A stretch of DNA of 64,000 nucleotides from Vibrio vulnificus NBRC 15645 = ATCC 27562. GTDB lineage: Bacteria > Pseudomonadota > Gammaproteobacteria > Enterobacterales > Vibrionaceae. The position numbers were made by a program, and so were the translations under genes. Where the stretch lies: positions 1,426,001 through 1,490,000 of the forward strand of contig NZ_CP012882.1 in assembly GCF_002224265.1 (NCBI RefSeq). Direction: 5' to 3'. Each line of letters begins with the position of its first letter. Within the stretch, counting starts at the first letter, position 1. Below, one piece after another: positions 46,997-55,302 of this stretch. Under the pieces are notes generated by a model. That model was not told the DNA's origin, made no database searches, and saw nothing but the letters and a program-made list of their open reading frames with translations.

Positions 46997-47809
46997 ATGC
47001 CAACAATAGAAATTATCAGATTTAACCACTTTGCTCCGAGGAAACAGGAACGTTATCCAGTGACAAAGAATGGCCTATTTTTCGTGGAGCAAGGCAGCCT
47101 AACCGTAACACAAGATTCCGGAGCAACGAGTGAGCTGACGGCAGGAGAATTTGCATTGTACAATTCCGGCCAATTAAAAGAAGCTCAAGCTCAACCGGGA
47201 GAAAATGGATTTTCAGCGTTAGCCTTGGTGTTTAGCATCACGCTGCTTCAAAAGTTCCGTAACGTTTACCCTTTATCTAAAATTCCAGCTCAACAAACTG
47301 ACACCTTTTTCAAATTCAGTGGTCAACATAAGCGAATCGACCAGCTGAAAGATATGCTTATTGAAGAAGTTGAGAGGAAACAAAACTCGCAAGCTCAAGA
47401 ACATTTAGCCTTGGCGTTAATGGCGCTCATGGTTGAAAAACAGCCAGAGCTACTCAATATGATTATTCGCGCAACACAATTTAGTGAAACGCAAAAAATC
47501 ATTCAGTTTATTGAAAGCAATATCGAAGAAGAGATCTCTTTGGAGACGCTAGCCAAGCACATGGGTATGTCCACCGCAACCCTGAAACGACGCTTAGCGG
47601 CAGAAGAGATGTCATTTTCACAGTTGTTGAAGATCAAGCGAATCTCTCATGCAGCGACTCAGCTTCGCGTCACGGATAAATCGATTACCACCATTGCTTA
47701 CGAGTCTGGATTTAAAAGTGCTGCCCATTTTAGTACCGCGTTTAAAGCGGTACAGCAAATGACGCCCAAAGAGTTCCGCGCGAAAGTACAACAACACGGT
47801 AAAGCCTAG
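46997..47809 (+). CDS. AraC-family transcriptional regulator
   Basis: This 270-residue regulator has an N-terminal cupin-like sensing part (YPVTKNGLFFVEQGSLTVTQ) and two C-terminal HTH units (ISLETLAKHMGMSTATLKRR; TTIAYESGFKSAAHFSTAFK). It resembles ToxT/UreR-type AraC proteins in layout. ATG 46997 is preferred over GTG 46982. It is monocistronic. The target is unknown; no obvious regulated neighbour exists other than the convergent small gene. Confidence 0.92.
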   Translation: MPTIEIIRFNHFAPRKQERYPVTKNGLFFVEQGSLTVTQDSGATSELTAGEFALYNSGQLKEAQAQPGENGFSALALVFSITLLQKFRNVYPLSKIPAQQTDTFFKFSGQHKRIDQLKDMLIEEVERKQNSQAQEHLALALMALMVEKQPELLNMIIRATQFSETQKIIQFIESNIEEEISLETLAKHMGMSTATLKRRLAAEEMSFSQLLKIKRISHAATQLRVTDKSITTIAYESGFKSAAHFSTAFKAVQQMTPKEFRAKVQQHGKA

Positions 47810-47835
47810 CGACGAGCTTTCCAAATCAGGCAAGC

Positions 47836-47868
47836 GTAATGCGTAGTGATTCACTCACTGCGCATTAC
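47836..47868. terminator. Long hairpin between convergent araC-like and 47865 genes
   Basis: GTAATGCGTAGTGA and TCACTGCGCATTAC form a 14-bp stem with one G-T wobble and a 5-base loop. It overlaps the last codons of the minus-strand gene. There is little T run on either side. Confidence 0.65.
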
Positions 47869-48221
47869 CAAAAACACGCCAATGGGTCGTGTTCTATCTC
47901 CTCTAAAATCGAATCAAGATCATCGGATTTCATTAGCGGGTAATAGGGTTCCCAATAGAACGTGTCACCGTCAAACTTCGCTTGAAAGAACAACCATTCG
48001 CCGTGAAATACATCAAAGAGAACTTTGGCCACCGGTGAGGTGTATTCACTGTGACGAGAATCCAACAAATACGCCGCTTTGTAAAAAATCACTCCAGTCT
48101 CGATCGGTTGATAGAGACATTTTCCGAGCTCAACGGGAAGGTTAACGTTTCTTTTTGTGCACAGCGCTTGGGCACCTTTATTAAGCCGACTGATAGCAAT
48201 TTGCGTCACTGACATAGTCAT
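47865..48221 (-). CDS. Hypothetical protein, possibly DUF3024-like
   Basis: This 118-residue soluble protein has SPVAKVLFDVFHGEWLFFQA followed by a Trp/Tyr-rich strand (FYWEPYYPL), reminiscent of the DUF3024 family (PVAK...W.LYW...); the match is from memory and weak. An acidic tail (DDLDSILEEIEHD) ends it. It is monocistronic, convergent with the AraC-family gene, and divergent from pstS. Confidence 0.7.
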   Translation of the reverse strand: MTMSVTQIAISRLNKGAQALCTKRNVNLPVELGKCLYQPIETGVIFYKAAYLLDSRHSEYTSPVAKVLFDVFHGEWLFFQAKFDGDTFYWEPYYPLMKSDDLDSILEEIEHDPLACFW

Positions 48222-48438
48222 TCCTTCATCTATTCGGCTAGATTTGCTGACGTTTGCTTTCGAAGCCCTATCAAAAAGCCACAGGCTTACTCAACGCCAC
48301 CGTTTGCCGCTTTATAGACTTATTTTAGTACACAAAGTGTAATCGCCATGCGAGTGACTTAATGTTTAGACCTTCACAAAAATGTAACCTGAACGAAATA
48401 TCATTCCACTCTCAAATAACCCTATTTTGGAGTAAGTT

Positions 48439-49266
48439 ATGTTTCGCTTTGTGGTACCCGTCCTTTTATCTCTCTTTTCTATCGTCCCATTAAGCAACGC
48501 TAAAGAAGTGAATATTTCCGGTTCGACCTCTGTTGCACGTGTAATGGACGTGCTTGCCGAAGAGTTTAACAAGTCTCACACAGATTCTTTTATCGCCGTC
48601 CAAGGTATTGGCTCGACCGCAGGAATCACGATGGTTAACAAAGGCGTAGTTGAGCTGGGGATGAGCTCCCGCTACCTCACAGAAAGCGAGAAAGGTGAAG
48701 ATTTGAATGTGGATTTAATTGCTTACGACGGGCTAGCGGTGGTCATCAACCGTTCCAATACCCTTTCTAATCTGACTCAAGAGCAACTCTACAATATCTA
48801 CAAAGGCAAAATCACCAACTGGAAACAAGTGGGTGGTGAAGACAAACCCATCGCTGTTGTCACTCGCGAGACTTCCTCTGGCACTCGCTATAGCTTTGAA
48901 AGCTTACTGGGCCTGACTCGCATTATTAATGATCGTCTTGTTTCGGACATCAATCCAAGCAACTTAGTTGTCAACAGCAATAGCATGGTGAAAACCATCG
49001 TAAACCATAACCAACATGCTATTGGTTTTATCTCGATGGGTTCGGTTGACAACTCCGTAAAAGCGATTAGCGTTGAAGGTGTTGCACCAAACTCAGATAA
49101 CATCAAAAACCACTCATACTTACTGTCACGTCCATTCTTGATTTTGTATAAAGTCGGCGCCGTCGATAAAGACAGTAAAGCATTCATCGCTTTCATTAAG
49201 TCAACTCAAGGACAGAAAATCATTACCGATTATGGCTATACCTCAGTGAGCAGCCAGAAAGAATAA
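48439..49266 (+). CDS. PstS-like phosphate-binding protein
   Basis: This 275-residue periplasmic binding protein has a signal peptide (RFVVPVLLSLFSIVPLSNAK) and PstS hallmarks: ISGSTSVARVMDVLAEEF, GIGSTAGITMVNKGVVELGM, and VTRETSSGTRYSFE, which contact the phosphate oxyanion. TTGGAG precedes the ATG. No pstC, pstA or pstB is next to it, so it is an orphan receptor in this window. The neighbouring IS1182 element inserted in its terminator without touching the gene. Confidence 0.92.
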   Translation: MFRFVVPVLLSLFSIVPLSNAKEVNISGSTSVARVMDVLAEEFNKSHTDSFIAVQGIGSTAGITMVNKGVVELGMSSRYLTESEKGEDLNVDLIAYDGLAVVINRSNTLSNLTQEQLYNIYKGKITNWKQVGGEDKPIAVVTRETSSGTRYSFESLLGLTRIINDRLVSDINPSNLVVNSNSMVKTIVNHNQHAIGFISMGSVDNSVKAISVEGVAPNSDNIKNHSYLLSRPFLILYKVGAVDKDSKAFIAFIKSTQGQKIITDYGYTSVSSQKE

Positions 49267-49286
49267 GTGATTTCGCATTCGATAAA

Positions 49287-49316
49287 AAAGCCAGTCCGTT
49301 AAAGGACTGGCTTTTC
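49287..49316. terminator. 30-bp terminator hairpin, left copy of the IS1182 target duplication
   Basis: AAAAGCCAGTCC and GGACTGGCTTTT form a 12-bp stem with loop GTTAAA. The same 30 bases are repeated exactly at 50909-50938. It ends pstS transcription. Confidence 0.93.
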
Positions 49317-50908
49317 AGATTGATGACGAACCCCGCTTTTTAAGTGGGGTTCTTTTTTGGAAGCGACCGTAGGTCGCGATCGTGATTTTTTTTTGTTATA
49401 TCGTGCGCAGAAGTTCCCATTCATTACATGGGTATACAGAAGCAAGTATCTGCCTTATTTCTGCCATATTTAAGCCCATTTTTCGTAGATAGTTCACCAC
49501 CAACGCTATCTTCTTGATGTTTTGGGCTGCCGCTGCCAACCAACACTGCATTTGCACATTAGCTAGACCTCTGAATCGTGCATAACGATGACCATGATGT
49601 TGCTTAGCGTCTGCAAAGCTCCGTTCTACTGTTTCACTTCGACGTCGATAGGTCTTCTTACCATAGGAAGAAAGCCGCATTTGATTTGCTCTCTCTACGG
49701 CATCGCTATAGATATGCCGAGTAATCACTTTCTTCATGTTTTTGCTTTGAGTACAGTCATCCCTCATTGGACAGAACGCACACTCTTTCGGGTCTGAGTG
49801 GTATTCTCGGTAGGCATCGCGTGACGTGGTTTTATAAAGCAACGCCTGACCATTCGGACACTGGTAGCAGTCTCTTTGCGCATCGTAAGTAAAGTGTTTC
49901 TTTTTGAACGCATTTTTCGTTCTCGATGGACGTCGATAACCGAACACGCCAAGAATACCTCGACGTTCAAGTGACTCCGCCACTGGAGCGGTAAAGTAGC
50001 CCGCATCCAGTCCAACGGCTATCGGGTTCAATTGGAATGTAGCAAGCGTGTAATCTAAGCGTTGAACGTAAGGCTGTGAGTCATTGATGTTGCCCGCGGT
50101 GGTATAGGTATCGAGGATAATTCCATGTTGACCATCAACGGTTCGATGGTCGAGGTAGAAGAAGCCTTGTGGCTTATTATCACGAGTCATGAAGCCACTC
50201 TCTGGGTCAGTGGTGCTGGTTTTGGTATTCTTTGTTTTTGACTCTGATTCACGAGCCTTAAGAGGCTTCTTACCCGCTTTTTCTCGGTCTAACGCGACGT
50301 CGTCATCCAGCATATCAAGATAGGCACTCGCGCGAACCGCCGTGACTTTATTGGTGTGTTTATTCTTGTTGGCGTTCGCTTTGAGATGAGTACTGTCCGT
50401 AAAGAGCTCTTGACCCGCGACCAAGCCTTTCGTCATGGCTTGCTCTACGATATTGATAAAAATACGTTCGAATACATCCGTGCCATTAAAGCGACGAATG
50501 CGGTTTTGGCTTAGAGTCGAAGCGTGGATGACTTTCTCTGTTAATGACATCCGTAAGAACCAACGGTAAGCGACATTCACTTCAATTTCTTTAACGAGCT
50601 GACGCTCACTTTTTATACCAAAGATATAACCAAGCAAGATGATTTTGAAGAGACGAACAGGGTCAACAGGTGGACGCCCATTATCTTTACAATAAAGATG
50701 AGCGACTTCATCACGAATGAATTCAAAGTCGATAGCATTATCGATTTTGCGCACTAAATGGTTTTTAGGAACTAACTGTTCCATCGTCACCATTTCCAGT
50801 TCGTATTGTTGCGGAGTCGGTTCTTGAAGCATATCGGAGTATCCATATTTCGATACCCCTATTAGATCAAAGGTCTAGCTCGAAAGCTAGACCTTTGTCA
50901 GCAGTCTG
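49317..50908 (-). mobile_element. IS1182-family insertion sequence, about 1.59 kb
   Basis: The element is bounded by exact 30-bp direct repeats. Its ends are imperfect inverted repeats: CAGATTGATGACGAAC at the left and, on the complement, CAGACTGCTGACAAAG at the right. It contains one transposase gene plus internal hairpins next to each end (AACCCC...GGGGTT near 49,330-49,352 and AAAGGTCTAGCT/AGCTAGACCTTT at 50,870-50,897), which may insulate the transposase from outside transcription. Confidence 0.9.
49396..50832 (-). CDS. IS1182-family transposase
   Basis: This 478-residue transposase begins with the DUF772 domain (VPKNHLVRKIDNAIDFEFIR; DPVRLFKIILLGYIFGIKSE) and contains ELFTDSTHLKANANK (first Asp), VGLDAGYFTAP (second Asp) and a C-terminal YRRRSETVERSFADAKQHHG (Glu). 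A zinc-binding insert is visible (CPNGQ, CAFCPMRDDC). It is full-length with no frameshift, so the element may be active. Confidence 0.95.
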   Translation of the reverse strand: MLQEPTPQQYELEMVTMEQLVPKNHLVRKIDNAIDFEFIRDEVAHLYCKDNGRPPVDPVRLFKIILLGYIFGIKSERQLVKEIEVNVAYRWFLRMSLTEKVIHASTLSQNRIRRFNGTDVFERIFINIVEQAMTKGLVAGQELFTDSTHLKANANKNKHTNKVTAVRASAYLDMLDDDVALDREKAGKKPLKARESESKTKNTKTSTTDPESGFMTRDNKPQGFFYLDHRTVDGQHGIILDTYTTAGNINDSQPYVQRLDYTLATFQLNPIAVGLDAGYFTAPVAESLERRGILGVFGYRRPSRTKNAFKKKHFTYDAQRDCYQCPNGQALLYKTTSRDAYREYHSDPKECAFCPMRDDCTQSKNMKKVITRHIYSDAVERANQMRLSSYGKKTYRRRSETVERSFADAKQHHGHRYARFRGLANVQMQCWLAAAAQNIKKIALVVNYLRKMGLNMAEIRQILASVYPCNEWELLRTI

Positions 50909-50938
50909 AAAAGCCAGTCCGTTAAAGGACTGGCTTTT
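50909..50938. terminator. 30-bp terminator hairpin, right copy of the IS1182 target duplication
   Basis: This is identical to 49287-49316. On the minus strand it terminates the large lipoprotein gene; both original neighbours thus keep a terminator. Confidence 0.93.
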
Positions 50939-50977
50939 GATTTCTCCGCTCAAATATGGCGGTTATTGAGAGAGATG

Positions 50978-53900
50978 TTAAGGCGTCACATCTGGCTCTA
51001 CTGGTGTTTCAGGTTGCGTCTCGTCTACAATCGGCTTACGTAATTGCAAGAACCAGTACTCAGCTGACTCTTGGCCCTCAGTAGCAAGTATCACCGTGTC
51101 ACCAAGGTTATACGCTTTCGCTTCAGTAGTTGAAACTTTCGCAGGCAATTGATACATGAAACTATCGCTAAACCAGTCGCCTTTCTCCCCTTTGACTGCT
51201 GCGCCGTGACCGAACAAAACAAACTGCTCGTTTGGTACATCCGCATTAGACACTGTGTATTGATTGCCATCAATCACCGGGAACTTGGCATAAGAGCCTT
51301 CCAGCAGTTTGTCCTTTTTGTTGAAGAGATCATGACGAATCTGTTTCTCGATCACGCCTTCCACTTCCACATCAACAATCTCTGCCACATGGAACATGTC
51401 TGTGCTATTGACTGACTGACGCCCTGCACTGTAAACGACATTGGCATCTGACTTAACACTGGCGACGCCATAGTTATCACCACCACGACGGGACATGCCT
51501 TCTTCGAACAGGAACAGGTACGGAAGATCTGCAATTGAGTTCCAAACCCAGTAGCCGATCAGGTCATAACTGCCGCGAGCAGCAATCAAACAACCCGCAC
51601 CAGATTCTGCAAGCTCTGCTCTTAGCGCAACACTGACCGATTTAGGTTCAGCACAGAAGTAACCTGCATCACCTGGGTACATAAACTGCTGTGATGTCGC
51701 AGTTTTCGTTTCCATGTTATAGAGGTTCAATGTTGGTGGAGCAAATGCGCCGTAGTCCATCTGATTCGTATCTAGTGCAGCGATCATCCCTTGCTGAGAC
51801 GGCAGTTGCACTGGCACACCATTGAGTGAAGCAATCTTGTCATTCCACGTATTGCTCGCGAAATCAAATTCAGACACGAGCGTTGTATCGTCTTCTTTGA
51901 CTAGGAATAAGTTACCATTCGACGCAAAGTAGAAACTATCTGCATTGAGATTAAATTGCTTTTTGTACAAGGTGCTGGTATCAACTTCGGCAAGCGTGCC
52001 ATCCGCCAGCGTCATACGATACGCTTTGTGCTCAGGAATCACGCCGCTTACGTGTTGGTTAGAGGTAACCAACATCACATAACCATTCGACGCTGAGATC
52101 ACTTGATTGGAGAGCAGTTTGAAATCCGTTGTCGGCAAGAGCACCTCAACCGCATCACTCTCACCATTTGCCGTTACTTGAGTAACAAACAACGCACCAT
52201 TTTGAGATCCTGAAACCTGCCAGAAGCGGTATAGCGTGTCACCACTTTGTACAGCTTGAACCAGCGTTAGCCCCTGCAAACTTGCTTGATTACCCGCGAC
52301 TTTGTGCCACTGATAGACATCTTGATTATCCAACACAGCGACAGGGAGATCGATGCGTGTTGGGTAGTCGTACGCGTCTGTAATTGCGCCAATTTCAGCG
52401 AAAATATTTTGCAGTTCAACCGGTACAGAATCAAGACCCAGCTTAGTTTCACCCGCTCGTACACCACGCATAAAGTCTGCATCTTTATCTAAGTTTGCAA
52501 CTTGAATACCCGATGCATCGACTTCCTCTCTAAAACCATAACTTTCAAAGTCTAGCCCACCCGAAGTGGCAGAGAACTCATGAACAACGCCATTTGAACG
52601 CGTAAATTTGAAGGTATAAGGCAGTTTACTACCCTCATTCAAAATCATCTTACCGTCGACGAACTCTGGTACAGAAGACACGATCATGGCTTGGGTTACC
52701 GTTACGGTTTGTTCTAACGTAAAACCTTTGTATGTGGCCGTAACAACAGACGTGCCTTCGACAATACCCGTTGCGAGACCTTGCTCATCAATAGTGAGCA
52801 CATCTGATGCGCTTGTCGTCCATGCGACACCTTCAACGATTTGAGATACAGAACCATCGTTATACTCACCGTTCAACGTTAGCTGTACAGATTGGTTCTT
52901 AGAGACACTACTATTCGGTAGGTTTAGGCTGATCCCTGTAAGTTTAGCAACCACACTAAACTCTTGAGACGCGCTGTAACCTTCGTAAGTTGCCGTTACC
53001 GTGGCACTTCCAACCCCTTTCGCGACAAAGACACCCGAACCCACAGGTTCAAGGATCGCAGGATTACTCGATACCCATTCAGCGTTCTCGCTAAAGTTCA
53101 CCACGTAACCGTTCTCGTGCACACCTTCAGCGACCACTTTAAACTGCTCTTGGAGATATTGTTCGCGTTTGTCAAAGCCCAATCTCAAGCCAGATAATGT
53201 AGCTGGTTCAGCATTGAAAGCAATGGTTGACGTCGCACCTTGATAAGTCGCAGTGAGAGAGATATCACCCGTACCCACAACTTGAAGATGGCCATCAACA
53301 AACGTAATAGCGTTTGCTGGCGACGCTGACCAAGTGACGAATCCAGTCACCTCAGTTGTTGTACTGTCTGTCCAGATTGCAGAAACCAACGGCAGAAGCT
53401 TATCGCCTACGCTCACTTTTTTATCGACGCCGCTCAACACAATGTTGCTCAGCCCTACACCTTCAGCGGTAAATGTGCTCGATGTGGATACGCCTTTGTA
53501 TTCGGCTTTAAAAGTAATCACACCCGGCTCTTTGACCTTCCAACGAGCGCCGACTTTTTCTAACGCAGAAGCAGGCGTAACGGTGAAAGTCGCGTCTTTG
53601 CTGATGTCAGTTGACGATGCATCCGACCAAAGCGCAAATGTTGAAGGACTAATCAAATCCCCCACATGCGCGATTTGTGGCAGGCCAGTCACTAGCACAT
53701 ACTTGATACTTGCAGGAGCAGGGTCCGGTGAAATCACCGCATCATATTCTGAAGACCAACCAGGAAGGTTAGTGAAACGGTGCGCTTCTTGCTCGACGAA
53801 CCAAGTATCGGCAAACAGAGCGTTCCACGCATTGTTGTACGGAATGTCGTTAAGGCGATGCCACTGCTCCCATGAAATGTCACTTCTCACATTTCGTAGC

Positions 53901-54466
53901 CAAGTCACGGTATTGTCGAACCCGGTGAGAGAGCCATCAAAATCAACAATCGACTTTAAGCCGACACCGTAGCGAACAATCATTTGCTCGGCGTAACGGC
54001 GATCAAGTGTTTGGTACGCCGCCCATTCATTGGCAGAAACAAAGTTGTCTTTGTTGACATCGGCCAATACATATTCAACCGTTGAGAAATTACTGATCAG
54101 AGCATCAACACCTTCGCTGTCGATAGTCTGCTCCAGTGTTTGTCCGGCATATTCATAAAGAATCACTTCATTGCGTTGCGCCTTATAAGTGATTGGCAAA
54201 GATTTGAGGCTTTCGTACTCGTCTAGATACACTTTTGCTTCAACAAAGTATCGACCATCTTGATCGGTCTTTGCTTGTGCCAAAAGCTTCTCACCTGCAT
54301 AGATGGAAACTTCCGCATCGTACAGTGGGCCATCATAGACAATGCCCGTAAATTTTAAGCCTTTATACTCTCGTGAATCTGTCGAGGCATCTGAGCCACC
54401 ACTGTCACTACCACAAGCCGTTAACATCAAAATGAGTGGAATACCCATCAGGCCATTTTTATACAT
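50978..54466 (-). CDS. Large Ig-like (Big_2) repeat lipoprotein
   Basis: This 1162-residue protein has a lipobox (LILMLTACGSD) and an N-terminal carboxypeptidase-regulatory-like domain (FTGIVYDGPLYDAEVSIYAG), a calcium-binding DVNKDNFVSANEWAAY EF-hand-like loop, then several Big_2-type units (residues about 250-590, for example VVATYKG-like ends GTGDISLTATYQG, GSATVTATYEG, GTSVVTATYKG) and a C-terminal propeller-like half. It is probably surface-exposed and adhesive, or binds carbohydrate; that is inference. It is monocistronic, with a very AT-rich upstream region. Confidence 0.88.
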   Translation of the reverse strand: MYKNGLMGIPLILMLTACGSDSGGSDASTDSREYKGLKFTGIVYDGPLYDAEVSIYAGEKLLAQAKTDQDGRYFVEAKVYLDEYESLKSLPITYKAQRNEVILYEYAGQTLEQTIDSEGVDALISNFSTVEYVLADVNKDNFVSANEWAAYQTLDRRYAEQMIVRYGVGLKSIVDFDGSLTGFDNTVTWLRNVRSDISWEQWHRLNDIPYNNAWNALFADTWFVEQEAHRFTNLPGWSSEYDAVISPDPAPASIKYVLVTGLPQIAHVGDLISPSTFALWSDASSTDISKDATFTVTPASALEKVGARWKVKEPGVITFKAEYKGVSTSSTFTAEGVGLSNIVLSGVDKKVSVGDKLLPLVSAIWTDSTTTEVTGFVTWSASPANAITFVDGHLQVVGTGDISLTATYQGATSTIAFNAEPATLSGLRLGFDKREQYLQEQFKVVAEGVHENGYVVNFSENAEWVSSNPAILEPVGSGVFVAKGVGSATVTATYEGYSASQEFSVVAKLTGISLNLPNSSVSKNQSVQLTLNGEYNDGSVSQIVEGVAWTTSASDVLTIDEQGLATGIVEGTSVVTATYKGFTLEQTVTVTQAMIVSSVPEFVDGKMILNEGSKLPYTFKFTRSNGVVHEFSATSGGLDFESYGFREEVDASGIQVANLDKDADFMRGVRAGETKLGLDSVPVELQNIFAEIGAITDAYDYPTRIDLPVAVLDNQDVYQWHKVAGNQASLQGLTLVQAVQSGDTLYRFWQVSGSQNGALFVTQVTANGESDAVEVLLPTTDFKLLSNQVISASNGYVMLVTSNQHVSGVIPEHKAYRMTLADGTLAEVDTSTLYKKQFNLNADSFYFASNGNLFLVKEDDTTLVSEFDFASNTWNDKIASLNGVPVQLPSQQGMIAALDTNQMDYGAFAPPTLNLYNMETKTATSQQFMYPGDAGYFCAEPKSVSVALRAELAESGAGCLIAARGSYDLIGYWVWNSIADLPYLFLFEEGMSRRGGDNYGVASVKSDANVVYSAGRQSVNSTDMFHVAEIVDVEVEGVIEKQIRHDLFNKKDKLLEGSYAKFPVIDGNQYTVSNADVPNEQFVLFGHGAAVKGEKGDWFSDSFMYQLPAKVSTTEAKAYNLGDTVILATEGQESAEYWFLQLRKPIVDETQPETPVEPDVTP

Positions 54467-55302
54467 GAACTCTCCTTAACATGTATTAGATTTAAATATC
54501 GATAGCAGTTTAAAAACCAAAAACAGATATAAAAAAACATCAGTTACGGATGAATTAATATAAAAGTCGCTATCAAAAACTGACGCCCGCGGATTTTAAT
54601 TTTCATAAAAACAAATATCAAACTAAACCATCCCAAACAAAAATGGTTTAAAAAACAAGCTAACACTTATCTTATAAACTTAAGAAAAATCAAAAAACAA
54701 AATCAATAACAACAAGTTATAGTAACCAACTAAACACTAAAAAATGACACAACTATAAATAAACGAAATAAACACATTGATTAATTACACGTTTCTGTTA
54801 AATGCATCGGATATAACAACTCAATATCAGCCTTATTGAAACAAAATGTATAAGCAGCGAAAAGTTATTATTGAATCCATATATCTCGAACAAAAACACG
54901 ATTTAATTATCAATTACATTATTTTTGCGATCAACTTTGCATTCAATAATTAATAAAACTAAAAGTAAACAATCAAGATAATGTTTGGAATTTATAAATA
55001 TAGTATAGATTTCATCCCATTCTATTTTTAATAGAACATACCGTTGTGACGAAATTTATATTATTTAATCGTGATGTCCACTCACCGCTCACGACAAAAA
55101 TAAAATCACTATTTAACGCAATGAGTGCCATGGATATTCAAACCGTGCTTGTGAACGGTTAACTTTCTATAACCAAAAGAGACCATCACCCCTGGTAACA
55201 TTCATGATGGCAATGGCTTTTGCATCACCTATACTCAATAATGCGAACCAAGCGCCTCACCGCTGAATGGATATCAACACTCTTACACATTGGATAAGCA
55301 TC
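54467..55302. other. AT-rich gene-free interval
   Basis: About 830 bases between divergent genes hold no supported ORF. The part from 54,480 to 55,080 is much richer in A and T than the window average, with many AAAA and TTTT runs, as at H-NS-silenced promoters. A small palindrome AACCGT-8-ACGGTT lies at 55141-55160. Promoters for both divergent genes must be here, but I cannot fix the -10 and -35 boxes. Confidence 0.55.

Noticed and set aside
48366..48438. Possible Pho box before pstS (ACCTTCACAAAAATGTAACC)
   Set aside because: Only the second half-site resembles the consensus and the spacing is wrong; too weak to list.
49317..49390. AACCCC...GGGGTT and GCGACC...GGTCGC hairpins as chromosomal terminators
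   Set aside because: They lie inside the IS1182 borders defined by the 30-bp repeats, so they belong to the element.
53334..53972. 212-codon plus-strand frame inside the large lipoprotein gene
   Set aside because: Fully antisense to a well-supported gene; low-complexity Ser/Thr/Val composition and no recognisable domain.
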